Assembly (NCBI RefSeq): GCF_041080675.1
Contig: NZ_CP163520.1
Span: forward strand, 5,208,001 to 5,272,000
Reading direction: 5' to 3'
DNA length: 64,000 bases
Origin: Streptomyces sp. cg36
Lineage (GTDB): Bacteria > Actinomycetota > Actinomycetes > Streptomycetales > Streptomycetaceae
Below are positions 24,320 through 30,831 of this stretch, piece after piece (the stretch's first letter is position 1; each line of letters begins with the position of its first letter). Under the pieces are notes generated by a model. That model saw nothing but the letters and a program-made list of their open reading frames with translations, was not told the origin of the DNA and did not search any database. The translations under genes were made by a program, and so were the position numbers.

Positions 24320-26452
24320 ATGACCCTGGCCCGGCTGGCCGCGCTCCACGGCGTGGCCACGTCGTACGAGCCGTCGCCGGACCACAGCGTTCCGGTCCCG
24401 CCCGGCACGGTGGTCGCGGTACTGGCCGCGCTGGGCGTCGACGCGGCCACCCCCGAGGCGGTGGCCGCGTCCCTGGCCGCCGCCGAGCGGGCCGAGGCCG
24501 CCCGTCTGCTGCCCCCCACCGTGGTCCACTGGCACACCCCCGACCCCGCCCCGCCCGCCGCCTTCACCGCGCTGCCCCCGGGCACGGCGGTCCGGGTCGA
24601 GACCGAGGACGGGGACGAGGCCCGCTGGACGACGGCCGGGCCCGCCGGCGAGACCCCGCCCTGGCCCGGCCTCCCCCTCGGCGTGCACCGCGCCCTCGCC
24701 CGCACCCCCGACGGCCGCACCGCCCGCGCCACGCTGGTCGTCGCCCCGCGCCGCGCCCCGCAGCCGCCCGAGCGCAGCCACGGCTTCCTCGTCCAGCTCT
24801 ACTCGCTGCTCTCCGCCCGCTCCTGGGGCATGGGCGACCTCGGCGACCTGGCCGAGCTGGCGGGCTGGGCCGGGCGGGCCGTCGGCGCCGGATTCCTCCA
24901 GATCAACCCGCTGCACGCGGCGGTGCCCGGCACCCCCACCGACCCCTCCCCGTACCGCCCCTCCTCCCGCCGCTTCCCCGACCCGGTCCACCTGCGCGTC
25001 GAGGACGTGCCGGAGTACGCGCACGCCGGCGACCGGCGCCGGCTCGACGAACTGCTGCGCCGGGCCGGAGCGCTGCGCCGCGCCGTCCTCGACGACGGCG
25101 GGCTGATCGACCGGGACGCCGTGTGGGCGCTCAAGCGCGAGGCGCTGGAAGAGCTGCGGTCGGTGCCGCTGGGCCCCGGGCGCCGGGCCGCCTACTGCGA
25201 CTACCTGGCACGCCAGGGCCAGGCCCTGGAGGACCACGCCACCTGGTGCGCGCTCGCCGAGCGGTACGGACCGGACTGGAGCTCCTGGCCGTCCGCTCTG
25301 CGCGACCCGCGCTCGCCCGCCACCGCCCGCGCCCGGCGCGAGCTGATCGACCGCGTCGACTTCCACACCCGGCTCGCCTGGCTCACCGACACCCAGCTCG
25401 CCGCCGCCCAGCGGGCCGCCCGGGACGCCGGGATGGCCGTCGGGCTGGTCCACGACCTCGCGGTCGGGGTGCACCCCGGCGGCGCCGACGCCTGGGCCGA
25501 CCAGCACACCTTCGCCCAGGGCATGTCGGTCGGCGCGCCCCCCGACGCCTTCAACGCGCGCGGCCAGGACTGGGGGCTGCCGCCCTGGCGCCCGGACGCG
25601 CTGGCCGCCTCCGGCTACGCCCCGTTCCGGGGCCTGCTCGCCCATCTGCTGCGGCACGCCGGGGCCCTGCGCATCGACCACGTGATGGGCCTGTTCCGGC
25701 TCTGGTGGGTGCCGCGCGGACAGGAGCCGGTGGCGGGCACCTACGTCCGCTACGACGCCGAGGCGATGCTCGCCGTGCTCGTCCTGGAGGCGCACCGGGC
25801 GGGCGCCGTGGTGATAGGCGAGGACCTGGGCACGGTCGAGCCGGGCGTGCGCGAGGAGCTCGCCCGGCACGGGGTGCTCGGCACCTCGGTGCTCTGGTTC
25901 GAGCGCGACTGGGAGGGCACCGGCCGCCCGCTGCCCGCGACGGCCTGGCGCGAGGGGTGCGTGGCCACCGCCACCACCCACGACCTGCCGTCCACGGCCG
26001 CCCGGCTCACCGGCGAGCACGTGGGGCTGCGCCACCGGCTCGGCCTGCTGACCCGCCCGCTCGCCGAGGAGCAGGCCGAGGACGCGGCCGAGGTGGGGGA
26101 GTGGCTGGCCCATCTCGCCCGGCTCGGGCTGCTGCCCGAGGGCGCCCGGGGCGAGGAGGGCGCGGTGCGGGCGGTCTACCGCTTCCTGCTGCGCACCCCG
26201 GCCCGGATGGTCGGCGTCTGGCTGCCGGACGCGGTGGGCGACCGCCGCCCGCAGAACCTGCCGGGCACCTGGGACCAGTACCCCAACTGGCGGCTGCCGG
26301 TGGCCGGTCCCGACGGGCGCCCCGTCGCCCTGGAGGAGCTGGTCGCCTCGCCCCGGCTGCACGCGCTGATGCGGGTCTTCACAGCCCCGCCGGACCCGCC
26401 CCCGAAGGAGGCCGGGTCCCGTACGGCACCCCCGGGCGCGCGCCTCGCCTAG
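24320..26452 (+). CDS. malQ: 4-alpha-glucanotransferase
   Basis: This 710-residue GH77 enzyme (amylomaltase/disproportionating enzyme) moves alpha-1,4-glucan segments between acceptors during maltodextrin and glycogen metabolism. An N-terminal helical and beta module (about 1-150) precedes the barrel. Key motifs are SPYRPSSRRFPDP, IDHVMGLFRLWWVPRG (Asp nucleophile near 452), GEDLGTV (Glu acid/base near 500) and TTHDLPS (Asp near 553). The ATG start has no Shine-Dalgarno sequence but follows the small ORF stop by 4 bp. A 75-residue membrane protein gene follows after 20 bp. Full length for the actinobacterial form. Confidence 0.95.
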   Translation: MTLARLAALHGVATSYEPSPDHSVPVPPGTVVAVLAALGVDAATPEAVAASLAAAERAEAARLLPPTVVHWHTPDPAPPAAFTALPPGTAVRVETEDGDEARWTTAGPAGETPPWPGLPLGVHRALARTPDGRTARATLVVAPRRAPQPPERSHGFLVQLYSLLSARSWGMGDLGDLAELAGWAGRAVGAGFLQINPLHAAVPGTPTDPSPYRPSSRRFPDPVHLRVEDVPEYAHAGDRRRLDELLRRAGALRRAVLDDGGLIDRDAVWALKREALEELRSVPLGPGRRAAYCDYLARQGQALEDHATWCALAERYGPDWSSWPSALRDPRSPATARARRELIDRVDFHTRLAWLTDTQLAAAQRAARDAGMAVGLVHDLAVGVHPGGADAWADQHTFAQGMSVGAPPDAFNARGQDWGLPPWRPDALAASGYAPFRGLLAHLLRHAGALRIDHVMGLFRLWWVPRGQEPVAGTYVRYDAEAMLAVLVLEAHRAGAVVIGEDLGTVEPGVREELARHGVLGTSVLWFERDWEGTGRPLPATAWREGCVATATTHDLPSTAARLTGEHVGLRHRLGLLTRPLAEEQAEDAAEVGEWLAHLARLGLLPEGARGEEGAVRAVYRFLLRTPARMVGVWLPDAVGDRRPQNLPGTWDQYPNWRLPVAGPDGRPVALEELVASPRLHALMRVFTAPPDPPPKEAGSRTAPPGARLA

Positions 26453-26460
26453 GCGTTCGC

Positions 26461-26466
26461 TAGTTT
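26461..26466 (+). promoter_or_regulatory. TAGTTT -10 candidate for a leaderless transcript
   Basis: TAGTTT ends 6 bases before the GTG at 26473, so transcription would begin at or next to the start codon. There is no Shine-Dalgarno sequence for that gene. No -35 match is evident. Leaderless mRNAs are common in actinomycetes. Confidence 0.4.
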
Positions 26467-26472
26467 GGCACC

Positions 26473-26700
26473 GTGGACAAGAAGAACACCCTGCGCGCCG
26501 GCGCCGTGGCAGCCGGTACGACGCTGATGATGCTGCTGATGTCGGCCCCCGCCCTCGCGCTCACCCGCGACGACGGCGACGACCCGGGCTCCGGCCTGAG
26601 CGTGTTCGACACGATCGGCCTGTACGTGCTGGCGCCGCTCGCGCTGTTCGCGGTCATCGCCGGTCTGGTCCTGGTCCTGGACAAGTCCAAGAAGGTCTGA
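26473..26700 (+). CDS. Small membrane protein (75 aa), unknown function
   Basis: The product starts at GTG 26473. Residues 8-30 form a signal-like hydrophobic stretch ending APALAL. A short Asp-rich external segment (TRDDGDDPGSG) follows, then a C-terminal membrane helix (IGLYVLAPLALFAVIAGLVLVL) and a Lys tail (DKSKK). The expected topology is one or two membrane passes with the acidic loop outside. It lies 20 bp after malQ but has its own possible promoter and is followed by a very strong terminator. I do not recognise a named family. Lys/Met codon use is normal for the region. Confidence 0.75.
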   Translation: MDKKNTLRAGAVAAGTTLMMLLMSAPALALTRDDGDDPGSGLSVFDTIGLYVLAPLALFAVIAGLVLVLDKSKKV

Positions 26701-26723
26701 CCAGCCCTCTTCCGACGCGCTGA

Positions 26724-26775
26724 GGCGCTCCGCGGTACGAGTCGTACTCGTACCGCGGGGCGCCTTTCCCCTTTT
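26724..26775 (+). terminator. Strong intrinsic terminator after the 75-aa membrane protein
   Basis: An 18-bp stem (26724-26741 with 26747-26764, one G-U pair, 5-base loop) is followed by TTTCCCCTTTT. It is the clearest rho-independent terminator in the window. It separates the malQ unit from the convergent marR gene. Confidence 0.9.
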
Positions 26776-26816
26776 CCGGCCGCCGGGGCCCGTCCCCTCC
26801 TCCGGTGGCCGTGCGG

Positions 26817-27317
26817 TCAGTGGGCCGCGAGCAGCTTGCGCAGCAGCCCGTTGAGCTGCTCGGCCTCCGCGTCGTCGAGGACGCCGTCCAGGAAGGCGTG
26901 CTGCATCTCCAGGCCCGCCGTCACCGACTCGTCGACGATGGCGCGGCCCTTGTCGGTGAGGGTGACGCGCAGCCCGCGCCGGTCGTGCGGGTCCGGGCTG
27001 CGGCCGAGCAGCCCGGCCTTCTCCAGCTTGTCCAGCCGCCCGGTCATCCCGCCGGTGGTGAGCATCAGCGTCGCCGACAGTTCGCGCGGCGAGAGCGTGT
27101 AGGGCTCGCCGGAGCGGCGCAGGGTGGCGAGGACGTCGAACTCGCCGCGTGAGATCCCGAACCGGTTGTACACCTTCTCGATCCGGTCGCCCATCGCCTT
27201 GGAGATCCGGTAGATGCGGCCGTAGACGGCCATCGGGACGGTGTCGAGGTCCGGCCGGACCGCCGCCCACTGCGCGGTGATGGCGTCGACGGGGTCCTGG
27301 GGGGTGGCTGCAGTCAT
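26817..27317 (-). CDS. MarR-family transcriptional regulator
   Basis: This 166-residue protein starts at ATG 27317. The winged helix-turn-helix runs from about residue 55 (FGISRGEFDVLATLRRS) to PHDRRGLRVTLTDKG, flanked by N- and C-terminal dimerisation helices. It is divergent from an EamA exporter gene, separated by 109 bp holding two inverted repeats built on AAGTAG/CTACTT. It most likely represses both genes until an effector is bound. The effector is unknown. Confidence 0.93.
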   Translation of the reverse strand: MTAATPQDPVDAITAQWAAVRPDLDTVPMAVYGRIYRISKAMGDRIEKVYNRFGISRGEFDVLATLRRSGEPYTLSPRELSATLMLTTGGMTGRLDKLEKAGLLGRSPDPHDRRGLRVTLTDKGRAIVDESVTAGLEMQHAFLDGVLDDAEAEQLNGLLRKLLAAH

Positions 27318-27354
27318 GGGGCCAGTATCCGAGCGCGATGGGTCGGACGCAAGA

Positions 27355-27374
27355 AAGTAGCTCTCCTCCTACTT
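27355..27374. promoter_or_regulatory. Second MarR-type operator (AAGTAG-8-CTACTT)
   Basis: AAGTAG (27355-27360) and CTACTT (27369-27374) form an inverted repeat with an 8-base spacer. The half-sites match those inside the 30-bp palindrome nearer the exporter. It lies 38 bp upstream of the MarR start, fitting autoregulation. Confidence 0.6.
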
Positions 27375-27396
27375 GCTTAGCTTCAAGTGGCTTGAC

Positions 27397-27426
27397 GGAA
27401 AGTAGCTTACGAGTAAGCTACTTTCC
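27397..27426. promoter_or_regulatory. 30-bp perfect palindrome abutting the exporter ATG
   Basis: Arms 27397-27410 and 27413-27426 are 14 bp each, perfectly complementary, with spacer GA. The core is AGTAGCTTAC. The right arm ends directly at the ATG (27427), so the transcript would have no Shine-Dalgarno site outside the palindrome. In DNA it is an operator for the divergent MarR protein. In RNA it would fold into a hairpin at the start codon. Confidence 0.75.
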
Positions 27427-28440
27427 ATGAGCCTCCGCCAGAGCCGAACGGCCACCATCGCCCTCACCGCCCTCGCCCCCGTCTCCTGGGGGTCCACCTA
27501 CGCGGTGACCACCGAGTTCCTCCCTGCCGACCGCCCGCTGTTCACCGGCATGATGCGGGCCCTGCCCGCCGGACTCGCCCTGCTCGCCGTCACCCGGCGG
27601 CTGCCGCGCGGGGAGTGGTGGTGGAAGGCGGCGGTCCTCGGCGCCCTCAACATCGGGGCGTTCTTCCCGCTCCTCTTCCTCTCCGCCTACCGGCTGCCCG
27701 GCGGAATGGCCGCCGTCATCGGGTCGGTGGGGCCGCTGTGGGTCGCCGGACTCGCCGCCCTCTTCCTCGGCGAGAAGCCCACCCTGCGCACCCTGCTCAC
27801 CGGCATCGCCGCGGCCCTCGGCGTCAGCCTGGTCGTCCTGAAGGCGGCGGGCGCGCTGGACGCGGTCGGGGTGGCGGCCGGTGTCGCCTCCTCGGCCTCG
27901 ATGGCCGCCGGAACCGTCTTCACCAAGCGGTGGGGGCGCCCCGAGGGCGTCGGCCCGCTGGTCCTGACCGGCTGGCAGCTCACCGCGGGCGGTTTGCTCA
28001 TCGCGCCGATCGCCTTCCTGGCCGAGGGCGCGCCGCCCGCCCTGGACGGCCGCAACCTCGCGGGCTACCTCTACCTCGCCCTGGTCAACACCGCTGTCGG
28101 GTACTGGCTCTGGTTCCGCGGCATCGGCCGGCTCAGCGCCACCTCGGTCACCTTCCTCGGCCCGCTCTCGCCGCTCACCGCGGCCGTCATCGGCTGGGCC
28201 GCGCTGGGCCAGTCGCTCACCCCGCTCCAGCTGACCGGCATGGCGATCGCCTTCGGAGCGACGCTCTTCGGCCAGATCGCGCCGCAGGGGAAGAACGGCA
28301 GGAACGGGAAGAGCGGGAAGAGCGGCCGGAACGGAAAGTCCGCCGCCACCACCCCCACCCCCTCCACTATGTTCAATTTTCCTGAAAGGAATGGTCGGAA
28401 AGATTCGATGGACGCGATGGTTTCGACGGTGCGACGGTAG
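27427..28440 (+). CDS. EamA/DMT-family exporter with basic C-terminal tail
   Basis: This 337-residue membrane protein has ten hydrophobic segments in two EamA halves (ALAPVSWGSTYAVTTEFLP at the start; LYLALVNTAVGYWLWFRG in the second half). The family exports amino acids, purine derivatives and other metabolites. The last ~50 residues are unusual: a Lys/Gly/Asn/Ser run (GKNGRNGKSGKSGRNGK), then sequence encoded by AT-richer DNA (28370-28440) that looks more like a regulatory region. The divergent marR gene and shared palindromes make it the likely main target of that regulator. Confidence 0.9.
   Translation: MSLRQSRTATIALTALAPVSWGSTYAVTTEFLPADRPLFTGMMRALPAGLALLAVTRRLPRGEWWWKAAVLGALNIGAFFPLLFLSAYRLPGGMAAVIGSVGPLWVAGLAALFLGEKPTLRTLLTGIAAALGVSLVVLKAAGALDAVGVAAGVASSASMAAGTVFTKRWGRPEGVGPLVLTGWQLTAGGLLIAPIAFLAEGAPPALDGRNLAGYLYLALVNTAVGYWLWFRGIGRLSATSVTFLGPLSPLTAAVIGWAALGQSLTPLQLTGMAIAFGATLFGQIAPQGKNGRNGKSGKSGRNGKSAATTPTPSTMFNFPERNGRKDSMDAMVSTVRR
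28379..28391. promoter_or_regulatory. TTCCT-3-AGGAA dyad upstream of second exporter
   Basis: A perfect 5-3-5 inverted repeat (TTCCTGAAAGGAA) lies in an AT-rich pocket about 97 bp before the GTG at 28488. It overlaps the 3' end of the first exporter frame. It could be a site for the LysR protein encoded at 29425, but that is a guess. Confidence 0.35.
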
Positions 28441-28487
28441 GCCGGTACCCACCGCAGACCCCCACCGAAGAAGGAGCCCAGACGCCC

Positions 28488-29414
28488 GTGGCAGTCCTGG
28501 AGCGCGTCCGATCCACCTCGACCACCACCCGTACGGGGGCGAGCCGGGCCACTGGCCCCGGTCTCGCCCTCGCGGCGCTCGCCACCCTCGTCTGGTCCGG
28601 CAGCTTCGTCGCCTCCCGGGCGCTGCACGACTCCGTACCGCCCGTCCAGGCCGCGTTCTGGCGCTGGATCGTCGCCCTCGCGGCGGTGGCCCCGTTCGCC
28701 GCCCGCGCCGCCTGGCGCCAACGGGCCCTGATCCGGCGCCACTTCGCCTACCTCGCGCTGGCGGCGCTGCTCGGCGTCACCGTCTACAACACCCTCGTCA
28801 ACCAGGCCGGCCTCTCCACCTCGGCGGGGAACATGGGCATGATCATGGCCGCCTCGCCGGTCCTCATGGCGCTGTACGAGCGGCTCGGCGGGGAGCGGCT
28901 CGGGGCCCGGCGGACCGCCGGGACGCTGGTCGCCTGCGCCGGGGTGGTGCTGCTGGTCAGCAAGGGCTCGCCGACCCCGCACTTCGCCGCCGGGGACCTG
29001 TGGATGGTCGCGGCGGCCCTCTGCTTCGCCTCGTACAGCGCGCTGCTGCGCCGCCGCCCCGCCGCACTCGACGGTCGGACCTTCCTGTTCACCACCTTCG
29101 CGCTCGGCGCGCTGATGCTGGCGCCCGCGTACGAGATCAGCCTCGCCGTGCAGGGCGGCTTCGCGGCGGAGCCCGCCACGGTGGGCCCGCTCCTCTACGT
29201 CGGCGTCCTCTCCTCCGCCGTCGCCTTCTTCGCCTGGAACAAGGCGATCGCGCTGATCGGCGCGGCCCGCGCGGGCGTCGTCTACTACCTCCAGCCGGTC
29301 TGCGTCACCCTGCTCTCCTTCGCCCTGCTCGGCGAGGCCGCCGGCCCCGGGCAGCTGCTCTGCATGGCGCTCATCCTGGGCGGTGTGGTCCTGGGCTCGC
29401 GCACCTCCCGATAG
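28488..29414 (+). CDS. EamA/DMT-family transporter
   Basis: This 308-residue membrane protein starts at GTG 28488 with AAGGAG 10 bases upstream. Ten hydrophobic segments make two EamA repeats (LAALATLVWSGSFVASRAL; VGVLSSAVAFFAWNKAIALIG). It probably exports small metabolites. The C-terminus is compact and ends SRTSR, unlike the extended tail of the upstream paralogue, with which it shares only general family features. A LysR gene begins 10 bp after its stop, so the two may be cotranscribed. Confidence 0.92.
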   Translation: MAVLERVRSTSTTTRTGASRATGPGLALAALATLVWSGSFVASRALHDSVPPVQAAFWRWIVALAAVAPFAARAAWRQRALIRRHFAYLALAALLGVTVYNTLVNQAGLSTSAGNMGMIMAASPVLMALYERLGGERLGARRTAGTLVACAGVVLLVSKGSPTPHFAAGDLWMVAAALCFASYSALLRRRPAALDGRTFLFTTFALGALMLAPAYEISLAVQGGFAAEPATVGPLLYVGVLSSAVAFFAWNKAIALIGAARAGVVYYLQPVCVTLLSFALLGEAAGPGQLLCMALILGGVVLGSRTSR

Positions 29415-29424
29415 GTTGCCGACC

Positions 29425-30366
29425 ATGAACGCGCACGCGCACGACGGCGGGTCGGGCGCCGGCGCGCCCCACGAGTGGGACATCCGCAAACTCCACATCC
29501 TGCGGACCCTGCGCGAGCGCGGGACCGTCACCGCGACCGCCGGGGCGCTGGGCATGACGCCCTCGGCGGTCTCGCAGCAGCTGACCAATCTGGCCCGGCA
29601 GCTGGGAGTGACCCTGCTGGAGGCCGACGGGCGCCGGGTGCGACTGACCGGCGCCGCCCATCTGGTGCTGCGCCACGCCGAGGCCGTCTTCGCCCAACTG
29701 GAGCGGGCGGACGCGGAGTTGGCGGAGTATCTGCACGGGGAGGCGGGGGAGGTGCGGGTGGCGGCGTTCGCCACGGCGGTGCCCGCGCTGGTCGTCCCGG
29801 CGGTGCTGCGGCTGCGCGAGAGCCACCCCGGTCTGGCCGTACGGGTACGGGAGGCGGAGGCGGCCGAGGCGTACGAGCTGCTGGCGGCCGGGGCCGTCGA
29901 CCTCGCCCTCTCGCTGGCCGCGCACGCCCCCAGCACCCGCGACCCCCGCTTCACGCTGCTGCCGCTGCTCACCGACCCCCTGGACGTGGCCCTGCCCGCC
30001 GGGCATCCGCTGGCCGCCGCGCCCGGGCTGCGGCTGGCCGATCTGGCGGCCGAGCCGTGGATCTTCGGCGGGAGCGGGCCGTGGAGCGAGATCACCACGG
30101 CGGCGTGCGAGGCGGCGGGGTTCGTGCCCGAGCAGGCGCACAGCGCCTCCGGGTGGACCGCCATCCTGGCGATGGTGGGGGCGGGGATGGGGGTGGCGCT
30201 GGTGCCGCGGATGGCCTCGGTGTCGCGGCCGGGGGTGGTGATGCGGGAACTGGGCGAGGACCGGCCCTGCCGGCATGTGGTGGCGGCGGTGCGGAGGGGT
30301 GGGCAGGGGGCGCCCGGGGTGCGCCGAGTCCTGACGGAACTGACCCCCACCCCGCCCGTTCCCTGA
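29425..30366 (+). CDS. LysR-family transcriptional regulator
   Basis: This 313-residue protein starts at ATG 29425 after a 10-bp gap. The helix-turn-helix is near 20-75 (ILRTLRERGTVTATAGALGM, TPSAVSQQL). The LysR effector domain follows, with paired alpha/beta subdomains (EVRVAAFATAVPALVVPAVL; LPAGHPLAA). The upstream frame to 29383 overlaps the exporter and has no ribosome site. Co-orientation with the EamA gene suggests that it controls that exporter. The C-terminus runs into the repeat-rich region. Confidence 0.92.
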   Translation: MNAHAHDGGSGAGAPHEWDIRKLHILRTLRERGTVTATAGALGMTPSAVSQQLTNLARQLGVTLLEADGRRVRLTGAAHLVLRHAEAVFAQLERADAELAEYLHGEAGEVRVAAFATAVPALVVPAVLRLRESHPGLAVRVREAEAAEAYELLAAGAVDLALSLAAHAPSTRDPRFTLLPLLTDPLDVALPAGHPLAAAPGLRLADLAAEPWIFGGSGPWSEITTAACEAAGFVPEQAHSASGWTAILAMVGAGMGVALVPRMASVSRPGVVMRELGEDRPCRHVVAAVRRGGQGAPGVRRVLTELTPTPPVP

Positions 30367-30378
30367 ACCCTCCGGGGG

Positions 30379-30640
30379 TGGAGGGTCGACTGCGGGCCGT
30401 GCCGGGCTGGGGGCCCGGGGTGGTGTGTTGGCTGCGGACCGTGGTGGGCTGGTCGCGCAGTTCCCCGCGCCCCTGGGGGGTTGGGGGCTCGGGGTGGAGG
30501 GTCGGCTGCGGACCGTGCCGGGCTGGGGGCCCGGGGTGGAGGGTCGACTGCGGGCTGTGCCGGGTTGGGGGCCCGGGGTGGTGTGTTGGCTGCGGACCGT
30601 GGTGGGTTGTTCGCGCAGTTCCCCGCGCCCCTGGGTAGTT
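30379..30640. repeat. Tandem 42-bp and 60-bp intergenic repeats
   Basis: The 465-bp gap between convergent lysR and pepN genes holds three 42-bp units (30381-30422, 30497-30538, 30539-30580; start GAGGGTCG, end GGCCCGGGGTG). It also holds two 60-bp units (30423-30482, 30581-30640; start GTGTGTTGGCTGCGG). The order is A-B-(14 bp)-A-A-B. Copies differ by only a few bases. The B unit contains the left arm of the hairpin at 30611-30662. No gene is supported here. Confidence 0.9.
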
Positions 30641-30662
30641 AGGGGCGCGGGGAACTGCGCGA
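30611..30662. terminator. 22-bp perfect hairpin, likely bidirectional terminator
   Basis: Arms 30611-30632 and 30641-30662 pair perfectly around an 8-base loop. The right arm and the bases after it (30641-30683) recur at 36487-36529 with 3 differences in 43. This type of CCCCGCGCCCC hairpin is a frequent intergenic repeat in Streptomyces. It separates the convergent lysR and pepN genes. Confidence 0.75.
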
Positions 30663-30705
30663 TCAGCCCCCACCGGCCCGCGGATGAACGCAAAGCCCCC
30701 GTGGC

Positions 30706-30819
30706 GGGGCGCAGGGGCCGCAGGCCCCGCCCGGGGGTTCGGGGGCGGAGCCCCCGGGATGAGCGGCCCCACCCCACCCCCCCAACCCCCGGAGGGTTTA
30801 GGGAAGGGGCGGGGTGGGG
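30706..30819. repeat. Intergenic copy of a ~115-bp GC-rich palindromic element
   Basis: The element contains GGGGCC-GCA-GGCCCC-type hairpins at 30714-30728 and CCCGGGGG/CCCCCGGG arms at 30730-30758, and ends in AAGGGGCGGGGTGGGG. A close copy with the same ends lies inside the Ser/Thr kinase gene at 56161-56276. The first 54 bp differ at only about 4 positions. This copy is next to the 3' end of pepN. Confidence 0.85.
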
Positions 30820-30831
30820 CCTCAAAACCCG

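Noticed and set aside
30379..30660. CRISPR array
   Set aside because: The repeats are adjacent or near-adjacent 42- and 60-bp units without unique spacers, and there are no cas genes.
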